Below are positions 43,330 through 54,089 of a DNA stretch of 64,000 nt, piece after piece. The stretch is taken from assembly GCA_026874595.1 (NCBI GenBank), contig CM049321.1, forward strand, positions 14,339,479 through 14,403,478, in the 5' to 3' direction. The notes beneath the pieces are model-generated. The model saw only the letters and a list, made by a program, of their open reading frames with translations, had not been told where the DNA came from and made no database searches. This DNA comes from Sipunculus nudus (taxonomy: Eukaryota; Annelida; Sipuncula; Golfingiida; Sipunculidae). Both the position numbers and the translations under genes were made by a program. How positions within the stretch are numbered: position 1 is the first letter of the stretch; the number at the start of each line of letters is the position of its first letter.

Positions 43330-45160
43330 TGAGCAATTTGTCTTTGTAACAATATACACAGCAGATAGTTCACTAAACTACTCTTTTGTCATCTCGATAT
43401 CCCTATGGTGGAGAGGGAGATCTGAGGTGTAAGGAAGCATTTTCTATGCATAACAGTGTCTTCATAAGTTGCACTTGGTTTTCCAGCCTAGAAAATCATT
43501 TATATAACACTCAATACATTCTCCCGCTTTCTAACCCTGAGCATGTGTCTGTACAAATGTGTATAAATTCTAACAATTCTGAATCTCAGCTTTTAGTCTC
43601 CTGCTTCTTACAGATATTTTATCAAAAAAATATATCTCCGTTTCGTCTCTATGTGACTATGAATACAGTGAAACATTGTCGGAAATATGTCATTTCGATG
43701 TGTCTCTTGGCAAACTTATTGCAAAGTGCGGCTTTACTTTCAGAGATGTGTACCTTAGTAGCGTATTTACGGCTATCGCTTTTTCTTACATCTTCATACA
43801 CGGACAACATACGCAGGTAATCATTCTCATCCAATTAGGTGTTATCAAAGACAAAAGGGTTATTTTGATCCCCCCCCCCCCCCCCCCCCATTCACCTCTC
43901 AGTATTTGTTCAGGAATATTAATTAATGTCTTTTGAAATGACGAATATTTGTGACCGCCGACCCCAGAGACAATCGAACAGGATAATGGACCACCTGCAT
44001 CTTCACCTGTTAGCAATTAAAATGGCGCGACTAATTATCCAGGTATTGATTAGCCCAAAAGTGAAATCCGTGAGTCATATGACGCACTATGGGGATAGTG
44101 CGTATTTCCTTCACCGGCTCACTACAAAGACTTATAGCGACAGCGCTACCGGGGGTACCTGGCGTTTGTTAGAGAGATTAATTTAGAGTTATTTGCAAGT
44201 GATCTGTCAGATTTTGGTTTAATGCTAATCTGTTTTTGGCACATAGTGGCACTGCTTAAAACCAGCCATGTACCTACATTTCTTGTAGAATTGATGTAAT
44301 TCTGGTTAAGCGTGCGTATATATTTCAAAACTATAAAGTTTATTCATGTTAAAAAAATTCTGTTATACCTTCTATGACGTATGTATGAGCTTGCTTATCT
44401 ACAAAATGTTAGTATATATGGTACATCCGCCAATTTTGGAGCGAAGTATTACATGTAACCTAAGTTGAAAGGTCAATCTTTGAACATGTTCTTTGGGATC
44501 GTCATTTGTAGTCTATTTTTGTATAAGAATGATATCAGGGTATTATCTAGAATTCATATAGACGCCAGATATCGGAAGATATCCCTATAATAATACCCTG
44601 GGAATGATTGCGGAAATTGCATACCTAACAGGTAGAAAAAGATTTCTTTTACAGTCCACATGTTCATGACTGTGCCTGTGAATGAAACCAGTGTCCTTTC
44701 ACAGATTTTTTTTTTTTTGGCGCCTGCTGGTAAATTATTGAATTAACATCTAAATCTGCAGGGGGAACAAAAAGTCAACAGTAAATAAAACGCATCTTCT
44801 GCAATGAATGTGACAATAAACAATGTAATCATTATACTCTCTCTTGAAAACTGCCCGGAGGCTGAGTTTTATTTGGTGTGTACCGAGGGATACAAATTAT
44901 AACTAGACTTCTTGTAACTGATATATGACAGTCACCGATTTCAACCTAACCTCACATCACATCCAGAGCAATCAAGATATACATCTTACTGACATGAAAC
45001 GCCTTCCTTTTTACTCCTGTTGGAGAAGAAACCAAATATAGGATAAAATTTGATTTAACATTATCAGCCAAGTAACACTTAAAACATAACATTAAATTAA
45101 GACAACATAAATCGAATGGTAATATCAAAGGGCGAATACAGGACCCTGGCAACACCCTGG
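43330..45160. other. Intergenic DNA with a poly-C tract and a hairpin
   Basis: A C run at 43871-43889; an 11-bp perfect inverted repeat at 44536-44546/44590-44600. No gene recognised. Confidence 0.45.
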
Positions 45161-45164
45161 CACA

Positions 45165-46370
45165 AGTTATCCTACAATTAAGCTTTATTGCTTGTAGTGG
45201 TAGTTTGATATACTTCCACACCAATATCTAAAGTTAAAAGTTAGTTCTAACTTTTAAACCGACAGCTTCTTATCTTTTATTGCGCCGCTAGGGGGCAGCT
45301 TCATAGCCGTAGCAGCTACAAAACGTCTTGCACCGTTTATAACAGACGACTGTTTCGTCGCCTCCAAATATATAGAAATAAATGGTGTTTGACCACGATA
45401 AGATCGTATTTTCCGGAAAAGGCAATTTTATTATCAGTTTTACGGATGGGGTGACATTAAAACTTCTTCATCATGGCAAAAGTATCTTATATTGAATACA
45501 ACTGCAACAAAACTGGCAAATATAAGTGCATTTTACTTGAGTTATTCTGTATTTTAGTCTAAGAAGTCACGGGTCGTACTTCTCATAACTGCCATGACAG
45601 AGGCAGTAAGAAGGTATACGTAGCGGCGACAATGCTTTGTGTAGCGATCCCGTTTTATAATATTTATATGCATATTTAAATCACAATTAACTTATCATAA
45701 CAGAACTTTCTCTTTCAAAGATGAAATACTTGAGATACTAATGGGTTTCTCCCTTTTATTGACACAGATCATACTAGGCTTGGAATCCCACCCAAGTGCA
45801 TACATTGGTTGGTGACTGAAATGTAGTCTCAGATATATTTAACAAATTAGTCACCCTTGGTGGCTAACCTTTTATCTACACGTTTTCTCCACTAAAATTC
45901 CAAATAATCTGTTATATCTAGATATATAACCCCAGCATGGTTACATAAAAATTAATTGTCTAAAATAATACACTTTTATACTGGTGGATATGAAACCAAC
46001 TAAGGTGCTGTCGTCTGCAAGTAAACGGCGAATATGACTGTTTGCATGACATCTGCACCAGGGGCGCCCTTTTGCTTTGACTATCAGATGGTAGGTAGCC
46101 CTGCACCTAATGTTCCTCCTTGTTGTCCCAGGATCAGTATTTTTTTGTGTTGGAAATGTTATGCACGGTACGGAAATTGGCTAAATTGCAATCTAGCTTT
46201 TCCAATCGCAAATAATAGCCTACATGTATGTCCAACACAGAAATTGAGGTATCAGACTACCATTACAAGGAATGAATTTTGTAGGGTATGCAACCGCTAG
46301 GCACAGGCAGACCCTAAACCAGTGTGACGGGAGTATTAGCGGACTTTATATGTCATTTTCGTATGCAAAA
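45165..46370 (+). repeat. Dispersed repeat, copy at 45 kb (partner 58205-58860)
   Basis: Shared ordered blocks: AAGCTT(T/C)ATTGCTTGTAGTG, AAAAGTTAGTTCTAAC, GACAGCTTCT, then about 800 bp on TTTGCATGACATCTGC, CCAGGGGCGCCCTT and CCTCC(T)TT. The first part holds a small hairpin (TTAAAAGTTAG/CTAACTTTTAA at about 45233-45257). ORFs at 46034-46300 and 58476-58751 start in the shared block but diverge, so they are not genes. Confidence 0.75.
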
Positions 46371-46698
46371 ATTTGAAAACTGAAAAAAATGGTACTAGAC
46401 AAAAAACGTGGCCCTGCTTTTCGATAAAATATATTTAGCGTAGATGAGTTTTTTCACAGAATTTTTTCTATAATAAAAAGGGAACTCGCGACCCCATGTG
46501 TCCACTGTAAAACCGTCCCTGATACCAGCACCAGGATGGCCGCGTGCATGCCATTGGCATGAGTGGTACAATCCAGGGTTATCGCGTACATGTAAGACCT
46601 TGTCACGTGGTGGAAAATCTGAATGTAATACTGCAAATGTACATAGCACTATTGTATAATAGAATAAATAATAAAACTGTATGTATGGTTTTTCTCAT

Positions 46699-46767
46699 CC
46701 CACGGTTTGGCGCCGAGTCTGACACTGTTACGATTAGCACTTCATCAGAGGCTTCATCGGCCGTCAT
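46699..46767 (-). pseudogene. Duplicated 5' exon of the small membrane-protein gene, donor lost
   Basis: On the minus strand, after an AG at the end of ATTATGCTGATAG, comes KMTADEASDEVLIVTVSDSA then PNRG. It aligns with exon 1 of the gene at 50753-52463 (KMTVKETSDKLPIVTVSQPR then SG). The 15-mer AATCGTAACAGTGTC is identical in both. Where the good copy has GGG|GTGAGTG, this copy has GGG|ATGAGAA, so the GT donor is gone. Read-through gives MRKTIHTVLLFILLYNSAMY and more before a stop at 46603. It could be the start of a separate diverged gene using another donor. Confidence 0.55.
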
Positions 46768-46817
46768 TTTTAATACCCTATCAGCATAATGAAACAAATG
46801 AAAAATAATGTTCAACA

Positions 46818-47473
46818 TTGGATTTTTTGCTTATACAAAATGTATTTCATCATATTTATCTTGGCGTACGGCCTGTCTTATGCTGAAAGAAGTTTTCGCA
46901 GAGGACACGACTTGTTAGGCCAAGCAGTATTTATTGAAGCGGAGAATAGTCAATCCCAACACAAGAACAAACGTAATCGCAGGACGTCCCGTGTCAATGC
47001 TGGTCTTTACCCTGTAACGCTTGAAAGATTGGTCATAGAATGACACGCGTAATTACCGTTGATCCAAAACAAAAGTAGGACGAGTGTTCTCGGCATGACA
47101 TTCACTGCTATTCGGGAACTCTGGTCTGTGAGTTAAAGTGCATGGAAATCCCTCAAGGCGCCCGATAATTATGTTCTCATAAGTATTCACTTCCGTCTTT
47201 TGGACGTAATCCCGTCTTACCGTTGTTAACTGCGGTTTTTAGGTGGCACTGACACATAAGGATGTATAAATTGTAAATGATGAATTGTGTGCTCATTTTT
47301 TAGTCTTCTCACACTATGTTAGCAGCTATCGTTCTGTGTTGTACATGTTAACTACGCAATTTTTCTGCAGGTCTGATTTATGTCTATGGCGGGACTAAAT
47401 ATAAACGAGAATTTATTCTCACGAGCGATTTATATAGTGCCAGGGCTTTTACCTGCAGGGCGGACATCCCATA
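46818..47473. other. Intergenic DNA, nothing recognised
   Basis: Short ORFs only. No repeat ends seen until 47474. Confidence 0.4.
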
Positions 47474-47475
47474 TA

Positions 47476-48791
47476 CTGTAGATTCAGATAATATCGTGGG
47501 CTTAAAATTTCGTGGTTTTTGTACAAAACGCATATCGTGGGGTATTTGAATTCGTGGAAAGACAAAGAAAACTTGAGAAAATTATGGTTATTAATACCTC
47601 CATGTGCGCAAGGAAGACGAGCCCGATGTACACAGGTGGTTTGGCTCAGATGCTTATCGCACGGTGCGCCTGTACCGCGGTCAATCAGGTCAGTGTTGAA
47701 CAAACATGCTCCGCCCGACCCGAGCCTAACAAAGAATTAATCAGCCGTGACCGACACGTGCCGGGCGATACATCGGCTGTTAGTTGTAACACCCGATACA
47801 TCGGCTATCAGTTATAACACCCGATCACACCACGTTAACAGAAAACGTAAATCATCACTTGACCGGAGGAAAAAAAATAAACGGGACCGTCCACATGAAG
47901 GTTTTTAACTTTTTTTTTTATCTAGGCGCTAGTCACATGTGGCGCCTGTAAATCCCTGACGGGGCGGTGAGACGAGACACGGTTCGTTCGTCATTCATCA
48001 TGTCAGCTATATTTGGAGATTATAAAGAAATAATTTGCCTAATAGTATTCGGTGGCGCTTACTTACGCTAACATATGTATGTACCACTATCGGCAATATT
48101 CGGAAAAAGTACCGCCTTATTCGGAATTAGTGCTCTTTCGCGTCCCGCGGTAATCGCGGTAATGCAAATGAGTTTACACGGCCCTTGTCTTTTAGACCAA
48201 TAGGTAGCGTAAGTCTCGTTTAATATCTATTGAAAGAAGGTTGAAAAGGCCGGTTCCGAAAAAGCCGTGCCTCGGTAGCTATGGTTACGAACATCGGAAC
48301 ATGTGTACCGTTCTTGGCGTGTCAGAACTACCGCTTTGCTCGATAGAAATGTGGTATTGTTCTTGAATTTTTCATCCGAAATGCTAATAAGAGGAAAATA
48401 CGTTTTCAGTTTAAATTATACTTTGATATTGTTTTATTGTAAAGATTTCAGGGGGCCGTGATCGTACAATATTAGGGGAAATAATTTAATTGACAAAAGA
48501 ATATTTATAAATCCCGTATTTTTATAGTAATTTACGAAAAGCAATTCAGTGCATTTAATGATTGTATCAAAAACAATCATAAAAAAAGTAATAAACAATT
48601 TTTGTATCTTTATTGAAAATTCAGCCAGCGGTAACAATTATAAATATAAAGTCGACCACCGGCTTCCGTTGAGATACCGTATATCCTCTGACCGTGTGAT
48701 TTTTTGATCGTTGGAATCATGAATTCGTGGATTATCTTGATCCACGAAAACCACGAAAATAAAATCCCAACTAATATTTCTGAATCTACAG
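47476..48791. mobile_element. Inverted-repeat element, CTGTAGATTCAGA ends, TA duplication
   Basis: Left end CTGTAGATTCAGATAATAT at 47476 and the reverse complement of the right end, CTGTAGATTCAGAAATATT, match perfectly for 13 bp and imperfectly further. TA flanks both sides (47474-47475, 48792-48793). Both ends carry CGTGG/CCACG words (AATTTCGTGG, TTCGTGG, CCACGAAAAC). A TA target site and short ends suit the Tc1/mariner superfamily. The middle is CpG-rich with no transposase, and may include captured DNA. Confidence 0.75.
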
Positions 48792-48793
48792 TA

Positions 48794-50390
48794 TTCAAAC
48801 TCAGCCAGTGGATGGCGCCATCTATTGGAGGGAGATTGAGTCAATGGTATGGTGCTTATTAAATAAATTGTGCATTTGTCGGTCTATTCATAAAATCAAA
48901 CAACAAAGCACGATCCGTATCTCTGTCCACCATTATTCTGATTAAAGACAATAACACTGAAACGTTTAGGCAAAAAATTTGGTTTCTCAAGCCGCAAATA
49001 AATACTGCCTTTCTGTAGAAACATAAACTGATTTGTCAGCTCCAGTCGCTCGGTCTTTTCTTTCAAGAAATATACGTGTATTTTAAATAGTAATCTGCAT
49101 CCCCATGGATTCATGCCTCCGCAATATGGGGAACCCTACTGTTGGAAACTAACCTTTGTGATCATCCTCTCACCTCAGAACTAACAGCACACATATCAAA
49201 AACGCTCACACGAGCACACTTGGGACACTCCGAGGTGCTGGGTACTCATGCTTGATGTGGAATGGTGATCGGGCATCACTGATGAGGGGGGAACTTCTGT
49301 GTGTTCACATATTTTTTTGCCCATATCATTAGGTTTATTAGTGTATAGGTGACCGTACATTTATGAATATTCTTTGAAGACACACGAGAATCCACAAAAG
49401 ATGCTTGATCAACACAAAAATCTTGATTCTTCCCTGGTCCATTCCCGAAATGCCCTGAATATTTCATAACGTTCCATTCATGATAGCCTGAGTTATGTTG
49501 TGAACAAACGCCCACACCCACAACAAACACACACACACACACACACAACACCCGAACGGGAATGAATATATACCCTCTTGTCAGATGCAATAAAAGTTTG
49601 TTTTTCCAAAAGATTTGCTTTTATTTGTTCAGCAAAAGAATTGTGTCATTACCATACTGTCTCCTGATCATAAGATTTTTATCGAAAAGTAAACTCAAAT
49701 AAAAAGGTAAAAAGATAGCCCTCTTGCACTGATTCTTGAAATAAATTTATCGAGAAAGCACTTTTTTGCATTAATTCTTTATGTACTTTTACGGTCTTCA
49801 CTACATTAAGGGCAAACACGGGAACATAAAGGATATCCCTGCCCTTGATATTATAAAAATATTTAAAAAAATGAAAACAAACTCAGCTGAAATTTAATAT
49901 CAGAATTCATTATCACAAAATTATCTGAAACAAATTCAATTTTTTTTTTGGAAATTTTAGGCCTGTAGTTTCGATACACCATTTTAATGTCAACTGCTCA
50001 CCATAACGAATTTCAAAATGATATTGAAACATTGCACAATCCCTATAAAAACTAACTGGTAAGTCAGATTATTGTGAGCATTTTAATATCAAACAGTGTT
50101 ATTGCAAAAATGACAAATCCTTTAAAGTTAATAGATGAGGCAAAAGCATTTAAGTATATTGAGAAAAATAAGAGACCTTAAATTCATACCAAAATTAATC
50201 GTTGGCCAAAACAATCCTTGACATCATTTTTTTTAACTGTAAATTCATAAGTTTGTACACGGAGAATATACTCCCATTACCGCACATTATCATACAATAA
50301 ATTAATTGACTAAATTCAAAATTAAAATTTATTTCATTTCAAAGTAAAGGAAAACTATAAAACGTTCAAAGGAGGTTCGAAAATCTGAGA
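48794..50390. other. AT-rich DNA with a (CA)n tract
   Basis: (CA)n at 49526-49547. No gene recognised. Confidence 0.4.
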
Positions 50391-50398
50391 GAGATCAT

Positions 50399-50404
50399 TT
50401 TATT
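50399..50404 (-). promoter_or_regulatory. Possible poly(A) signal of the small membrane-protein gene
   Basis: TTTATT (AATAAA on the minus strand), about 350 bases after the stop codon; another copy lies near 50422. Confidence 0.3.
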
Positions 50405-50450
50405 CAGACACGATCACATGATTTATTTCTTTCCTTTTGTGCTTTCTCAT

Positions 50451-50700
50451 TGCCTCCGTAAAGTGGCGGAGGTTATGTTTTTACCGGCGTTGGGTTTGTT
50501 TGTCAGTTTGTCTGTTAGAAATATTATTCAGACAGTTATTAAGTGATTTTGATGAAATTCACAGGACAGCTCGGTTAAGATAAAAGGCACAATTGATCAC
50601 ATTTCATTATGAAAAATCCTGATCCAGCAATTTTTAAAAGGATAAATACTGCATTTCTCACAAAGCCTTATGGGGATAATCAGCTGCCTTTCTAGTTATA
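50451..50700 (+). repeat. CCTCCG...CGGAGG dispersed repeat in the 3' flank
   Basis: GCCTCCGTAAAGTGGCGGAG, then GTTATGTTTTTACCGGCGTT and GTTTGTTTGTCAGTTTGTCT, ending CCTTTCTAGTTATA. The inverse copy at 59290-59430 shares the GTTATGTTTTG-CGGCGTTGG block. It lies directly after the stop codon of the membrane-protein gene, so it may be part of its 3' UTR in antisense. Confidence 0.7.
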
Positions 50701-50752
50701 TACTTATAATCAACGATTTCCATATCGGTAAGACTTGCATGTCAGCTCATTA

Positions 50753-51022
50753 TCAGACTATAATTTCCGGTATTTCGATTGTTTCTGGTATTTCATAAGG
50801 TACCTCTTCGTCCTCTTCAAACTCAAAGTGCGGCAAATGAGCATGAAACTCAAAAGATCCATGCTGATCTATGCCGGTTTCGTTTCCATCAGAGCGGTTT
50901 AACAATACCGGGACCAGAAGAGTGGCCATAAAGACAAGCCACAGTAATATGAAGATGGATACAGCAAGGACAGTCCAAAGACACTTCTTCTTGGAATTCC
51001 GTTTCGAGGTTCTTTTAGATTT
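50753..51022 (-). CDS. Small single-pass membrane protein, coding exon 2 (last)
   Basis: After the acceptor TTTGTTTTCCAG (CAG at 51023-51025) the minus strand codes KSKRTSKRNSKKKCLWTVLA, a hydrophobic helix (about LWTVLAVSIFILLWLVFMAT) and an outer tail with sequons N-R-S and N-E-T. The tail continues with a His/Phe/Glu-rich stretch and ends ETIEIPEIIV then TGA at 50753-50755. It joins exon 1 in phase 0 to give 113 residues. Lys/Arg before the helix suggests the N-end is cytosolic (type II). No known family is recognised. The tail is strongly acidic with evenly spaced Ile-Pro-Glu, which is unusual. Function unknown. Confidence 0.75.
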   Translation of the reverse strand, partial: KSKRTSKRNSKKKCLWTVLAVSIFILLWLVFMATLLVPVLLNRSDGNETGIDQHGSFEFHAHLPHFEFEEDEEVPYEIPETIEIPEIIV

Positions 51023-51279
51023 CTGGAAAACAAACGAATAAGAATTACATCGTGATTAAAGTAAAAATGTCAGGTTTTACACTGGTAATATCACTTTAAA
51101 TTACCACGATTGAAGTCATGATTGACGGGAGGTGACTCTAAAAAATTCAACATTTAACAAATAAAACAAGTGATCGAGGTATGGGTCACAGGTATTAAAT
51201 ATTAAATTATTTTCAGGTACACAAACAAGCTCCTTAACTCCATGAATAAAGATTGCAGTGACCTCATTTCAGGTTCTTA

Positions 51280-51347
51280 GGGATTGGACAAGTGAAAAAG
51301 GGTGATCGCCATCGCTCAACAAGCCTGAAAGTCAACTGAGCTAAATA
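51280..51347 (+). repeat. Repeat tail ending GTCAACTGAGC-TAAA
   Basis: TCATTTCAGGTTCTTAGG ... AAAGTCAACTGAGCTAAAT resembles the tails at about 12580 and 12810. It lies in the intron of the membrane-protein gene. Confidence 0.5.
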
Positions 51348-52391
51348 ATGCCAATGGGTATACTACATGATCTTTGATTACCACGGCATGCAATGCTACC
51401 GTAGAAAAGTACCGTGTGACCAAAACAAAAGATCTTTATGCAGACCGAATCACCTGTTGCTTGTTGACGAGAAAGTTAGGCTAAGCCAGATATTCAACCA
51501 ACTTTTCTGTAGAATGTGTTTGCTGGCTTACTCTGAGTAAACTTTAATAAAATCTATTTGATTCTTGTAAAGAATAGTACAGTTCTTATAACGCCTTTGT
51601 GGCAAATATAAAGGATTGTTTAAATACAAGTTGCTAGTCCATACGGTGTATATACCATAACCTAAGGTTACAGGTTGTATATGTTAAAGAAGCTAAGACG
51701 TTATTTGTTTGTAAAACGTCCTTTACGAAAACTCTGGTTTGTCTATCTTACTGCCAGGTGTCATATGTGAGCGTGATTTGGTTGTTTTGGCAGGCGGTAA
51801 TATGTTATGAACACGTAGACATAAACAAAACAAACAACCTGCATGCGATGGGATCGCATAATGCCATATTGGGGAAATGAACAGCCTTGGCGGAGGTCTG
51901 AGGTTTTTTTTTTTTAGTTTGGCAATGAAATAGTTTATTAACCAACTAAATGAGCTACATGGCATCTGGGTATAGGGGCTAGTCATAGCATGGATGTTAA
52001 ATTAGTTTCATTGTTGCTATTTTAGAAAGCTTGTTCTTAAAGTAAGATGGATGAATAAAAGGGTCAGGTCCAGGATTATGAATAACGAGCTTCTACCAAC
52101 CGCGGAAGGGAACCTTAAACATATCCGTTAGGGGTAAAGGGGGTTTAGACCGGAAACAAATGTTTTAAATACTTTAAATAAAGAATGCGTTGAAAAGCCT
52201 GTCCAGACGTTCATTAAAGTAAACACTGAAATTCAATTTTTACTTCATAAAATGATGCTATAAATTAAACAGTTTAAGCAAAGCCGAATGTTCCTTTGGG
52301 AAGAAACAACAGATAAATGCCTTTGGTAAGGTAACCATTTCAAACGACTACCAACATAATATACATATAATTTATGCAGCATTTCACTCAC

Positions 52392-52463
52392 CCCAGAGCG
52401 TGGCTGCGACACTGTTACGATTGGCAATTTATCCGAGGTCTCCTTGACCGTCATTTTAAACAT
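52392..52463 (-). CDS. Small single-pass membrane protein, coding exon 1
   Basis: The minus strand shows acceptor TTATGTTTACAG (CAG at 52465-52467), A, then ATG at 52461-52463. It reads MFKMTVKETSDKLPIVTVSQ then PRSG, closing at GGG|GTGAGT (52386-52391), phase 0. A second ATG four codons on (MTVKE...) is also possible and is the one kept in the related copies. The exon starts in a 5' leader, so at least one non-coding exon lies further right. Intron to exon 2 is about 1.4 kb. Two related exons lie at 46699-46767 and 54068-54080. Confidence 0.7.
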
Positions 52464-52503
52464 TCTGTAAACATAATAAGATAACTGATTCGAGAATATT
52501 TAC

Positions 52504-52506
<3 letters not shown>

Positions 52507-52550
<44 letters not shown>
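52507..52550. repeat. (TA)n microsatellite
   Basis: Uninterrupted TA repeat of about 42 bp, next to the membrane-protein first exon. Confidence 0.95.
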
Positions 52551-52555
<5 letters not shown>

Positions 52556-52569
52556 CGTATAAATTTTAG

Positions 52570-52725
52570 CTATCTATATAATGTATACATTCTATGGTCA
52601 AACTATAGGATGTATGCATTCCATGCCCAAACTATGGAATGTGTACATTCTATGAACCAAGGTTATAGAATGTGTACATTCAATGTGTTAAGTCATAGAA
52701 TGTGTACATTTGGTGACATAAGCTA
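52570..52725. repeat. About 31-bp tandem repeat with palindromic core
   Basis: GAATGTGTACATTC recurs at about 31-bp steps (near 52638, 52669, 52700), with two diverged units before. The core is close to a palindrome (GAATG-TGTA-CATTC). Confidence 0.75.
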
Positions 52726-52739
52726 TTAAATAAAGAAAG

Positions 52740-54060
52740 GGTATTCCTACATGTAAGATCTGGTTCCTCATCAGTTCTCCATAAAATCTATAGAAGCACT
52801 CAAAGCTGATAAATATATTGTGTGAATAAATGATATAAGGCGAAGTAAAAGGACGAAGTAAAAGGAACCTCAGTTTTGTTTACGTGAGCTTACCGACGCA
52901 AACGAATGTGGTAGGTGGTTATGTTACCGACCGTGTTTGTTTCTGTGTATCCGCACTTTATCTCCGAACATTATTTTTTAATGAATTTTGATGAAAGGTT
53001 GTTGAAGAATGGACAAAAGCGAAACAAGAAAAGACAATCGTTTGGTCGAATTAAAATAATTAACTGTTCCGAATCAATATTTACTCCCTTTAATTGTCTA
53101 CAACCTGGTTGGTTTTTCCGAGTTATCTCAAAAACTTTTCGATCAACTCCGAAAATTCATTTACAACTTCTATGCAATTGACTACCTAAAAAAACAACTG
53201 ATAACATTTTGAGATGTCCCGACAATAAGGTACCTTTCACGTTGATGGAATATATTTAGTGAGTCATTATCGTTATCTCGACGCTAATGTGACGCTGGAA
53301 TCATCGAAGTTGGTTGCGGTGACAATGCCGTCATAATAACGTTTCATGGTCGTGAGAAGCTGCTTTTCTTTCTAGCTAATTAAGACGACCTTATTAGGAC
53401 GACCGTGTGTGGCCATCACCCCCCCCCCCCCCCCTCCACACACACACGCACATACATACGTTAGAGCGTCGTATTTCGAAAAGCTTGGGGGACAAGGGTT
53501 ATATGCAGATAGACGATCGTTCTGAGAATCAATTATAAGATTATTGCTAATTGCCCCTGTAAAATCTAATTCTTTATTGAAAATTTCATTACTGAATATT
53601 TTTTCTTTTTTTGTTTTCGGATAAACGTTCACAATTTTGGTTCTATGTTCGGATTAATTTACGATGGAAGGTTTTCTTGATAAACGATGATCGGATAAAC
53701 GACGCTCTACCGTACTTCGTGAATGTACCTTGCTGGTGGTTGACTTGGCTGCTTCCTTGTTGAACTGGCTGAACTTAAGCCAGTTGTTTACTTTAATTTC
53801 TAAAATTAGTCGAATCGAGAGAGCAAGGTGAGAGAGACCTACCCCTTTCCCATGATACATATAGCTAGGCCACTCTTAAATTCAAAACAAATCATATCAT
53901 AAATTACAAGTTTAGTTAGTTTCCATGTTACTATTTTTGGATAGCTTCTCTTCGGTAGCAGTCACACAAAACGTTTTCAAACATTACAAGTGATTTATAT
54001 GCTGTGTATAGTAATTAATGTTCATGGTGTGCCGGTACTTGTGTATTAAACGTGTACCGT
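52740..54060. other. Intergenic or 5' intronic DNA; poly-C tract
   Basis: C run at 53418-53434 followed by CACACACACG. No gene recognised. Confidence 0.4.
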
Positions 54061-54067
54061 GTACCGT

Positions 54068-54080
54068 CATTTTCAACATC
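54068..54080 (-). pseudogene. Possible third copy of the membrane-protein first-exon start
   Basis: After TTTTCTTTTGTTTAAAG the minus strand reads G-ATG-TTG-AAA-ATG-ACG-GT. This parallels the acceptor-ATG-TTT-AAA-ATG-ACG-GTC of exon 1 at 52463. Similarity ends after ATGACGGT, so this may be a truncated duplicate or chance. Confidence 0.3.
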
Positions 54081-54089
54081 CTTTAAACA

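Noticed and set aside
46034-46300. ORFs at 46034-46300 and 58476-58751 as paralogous genes
   Set aside because: They begin in a shared repeat block but the frames diverge and end at unrelated points.
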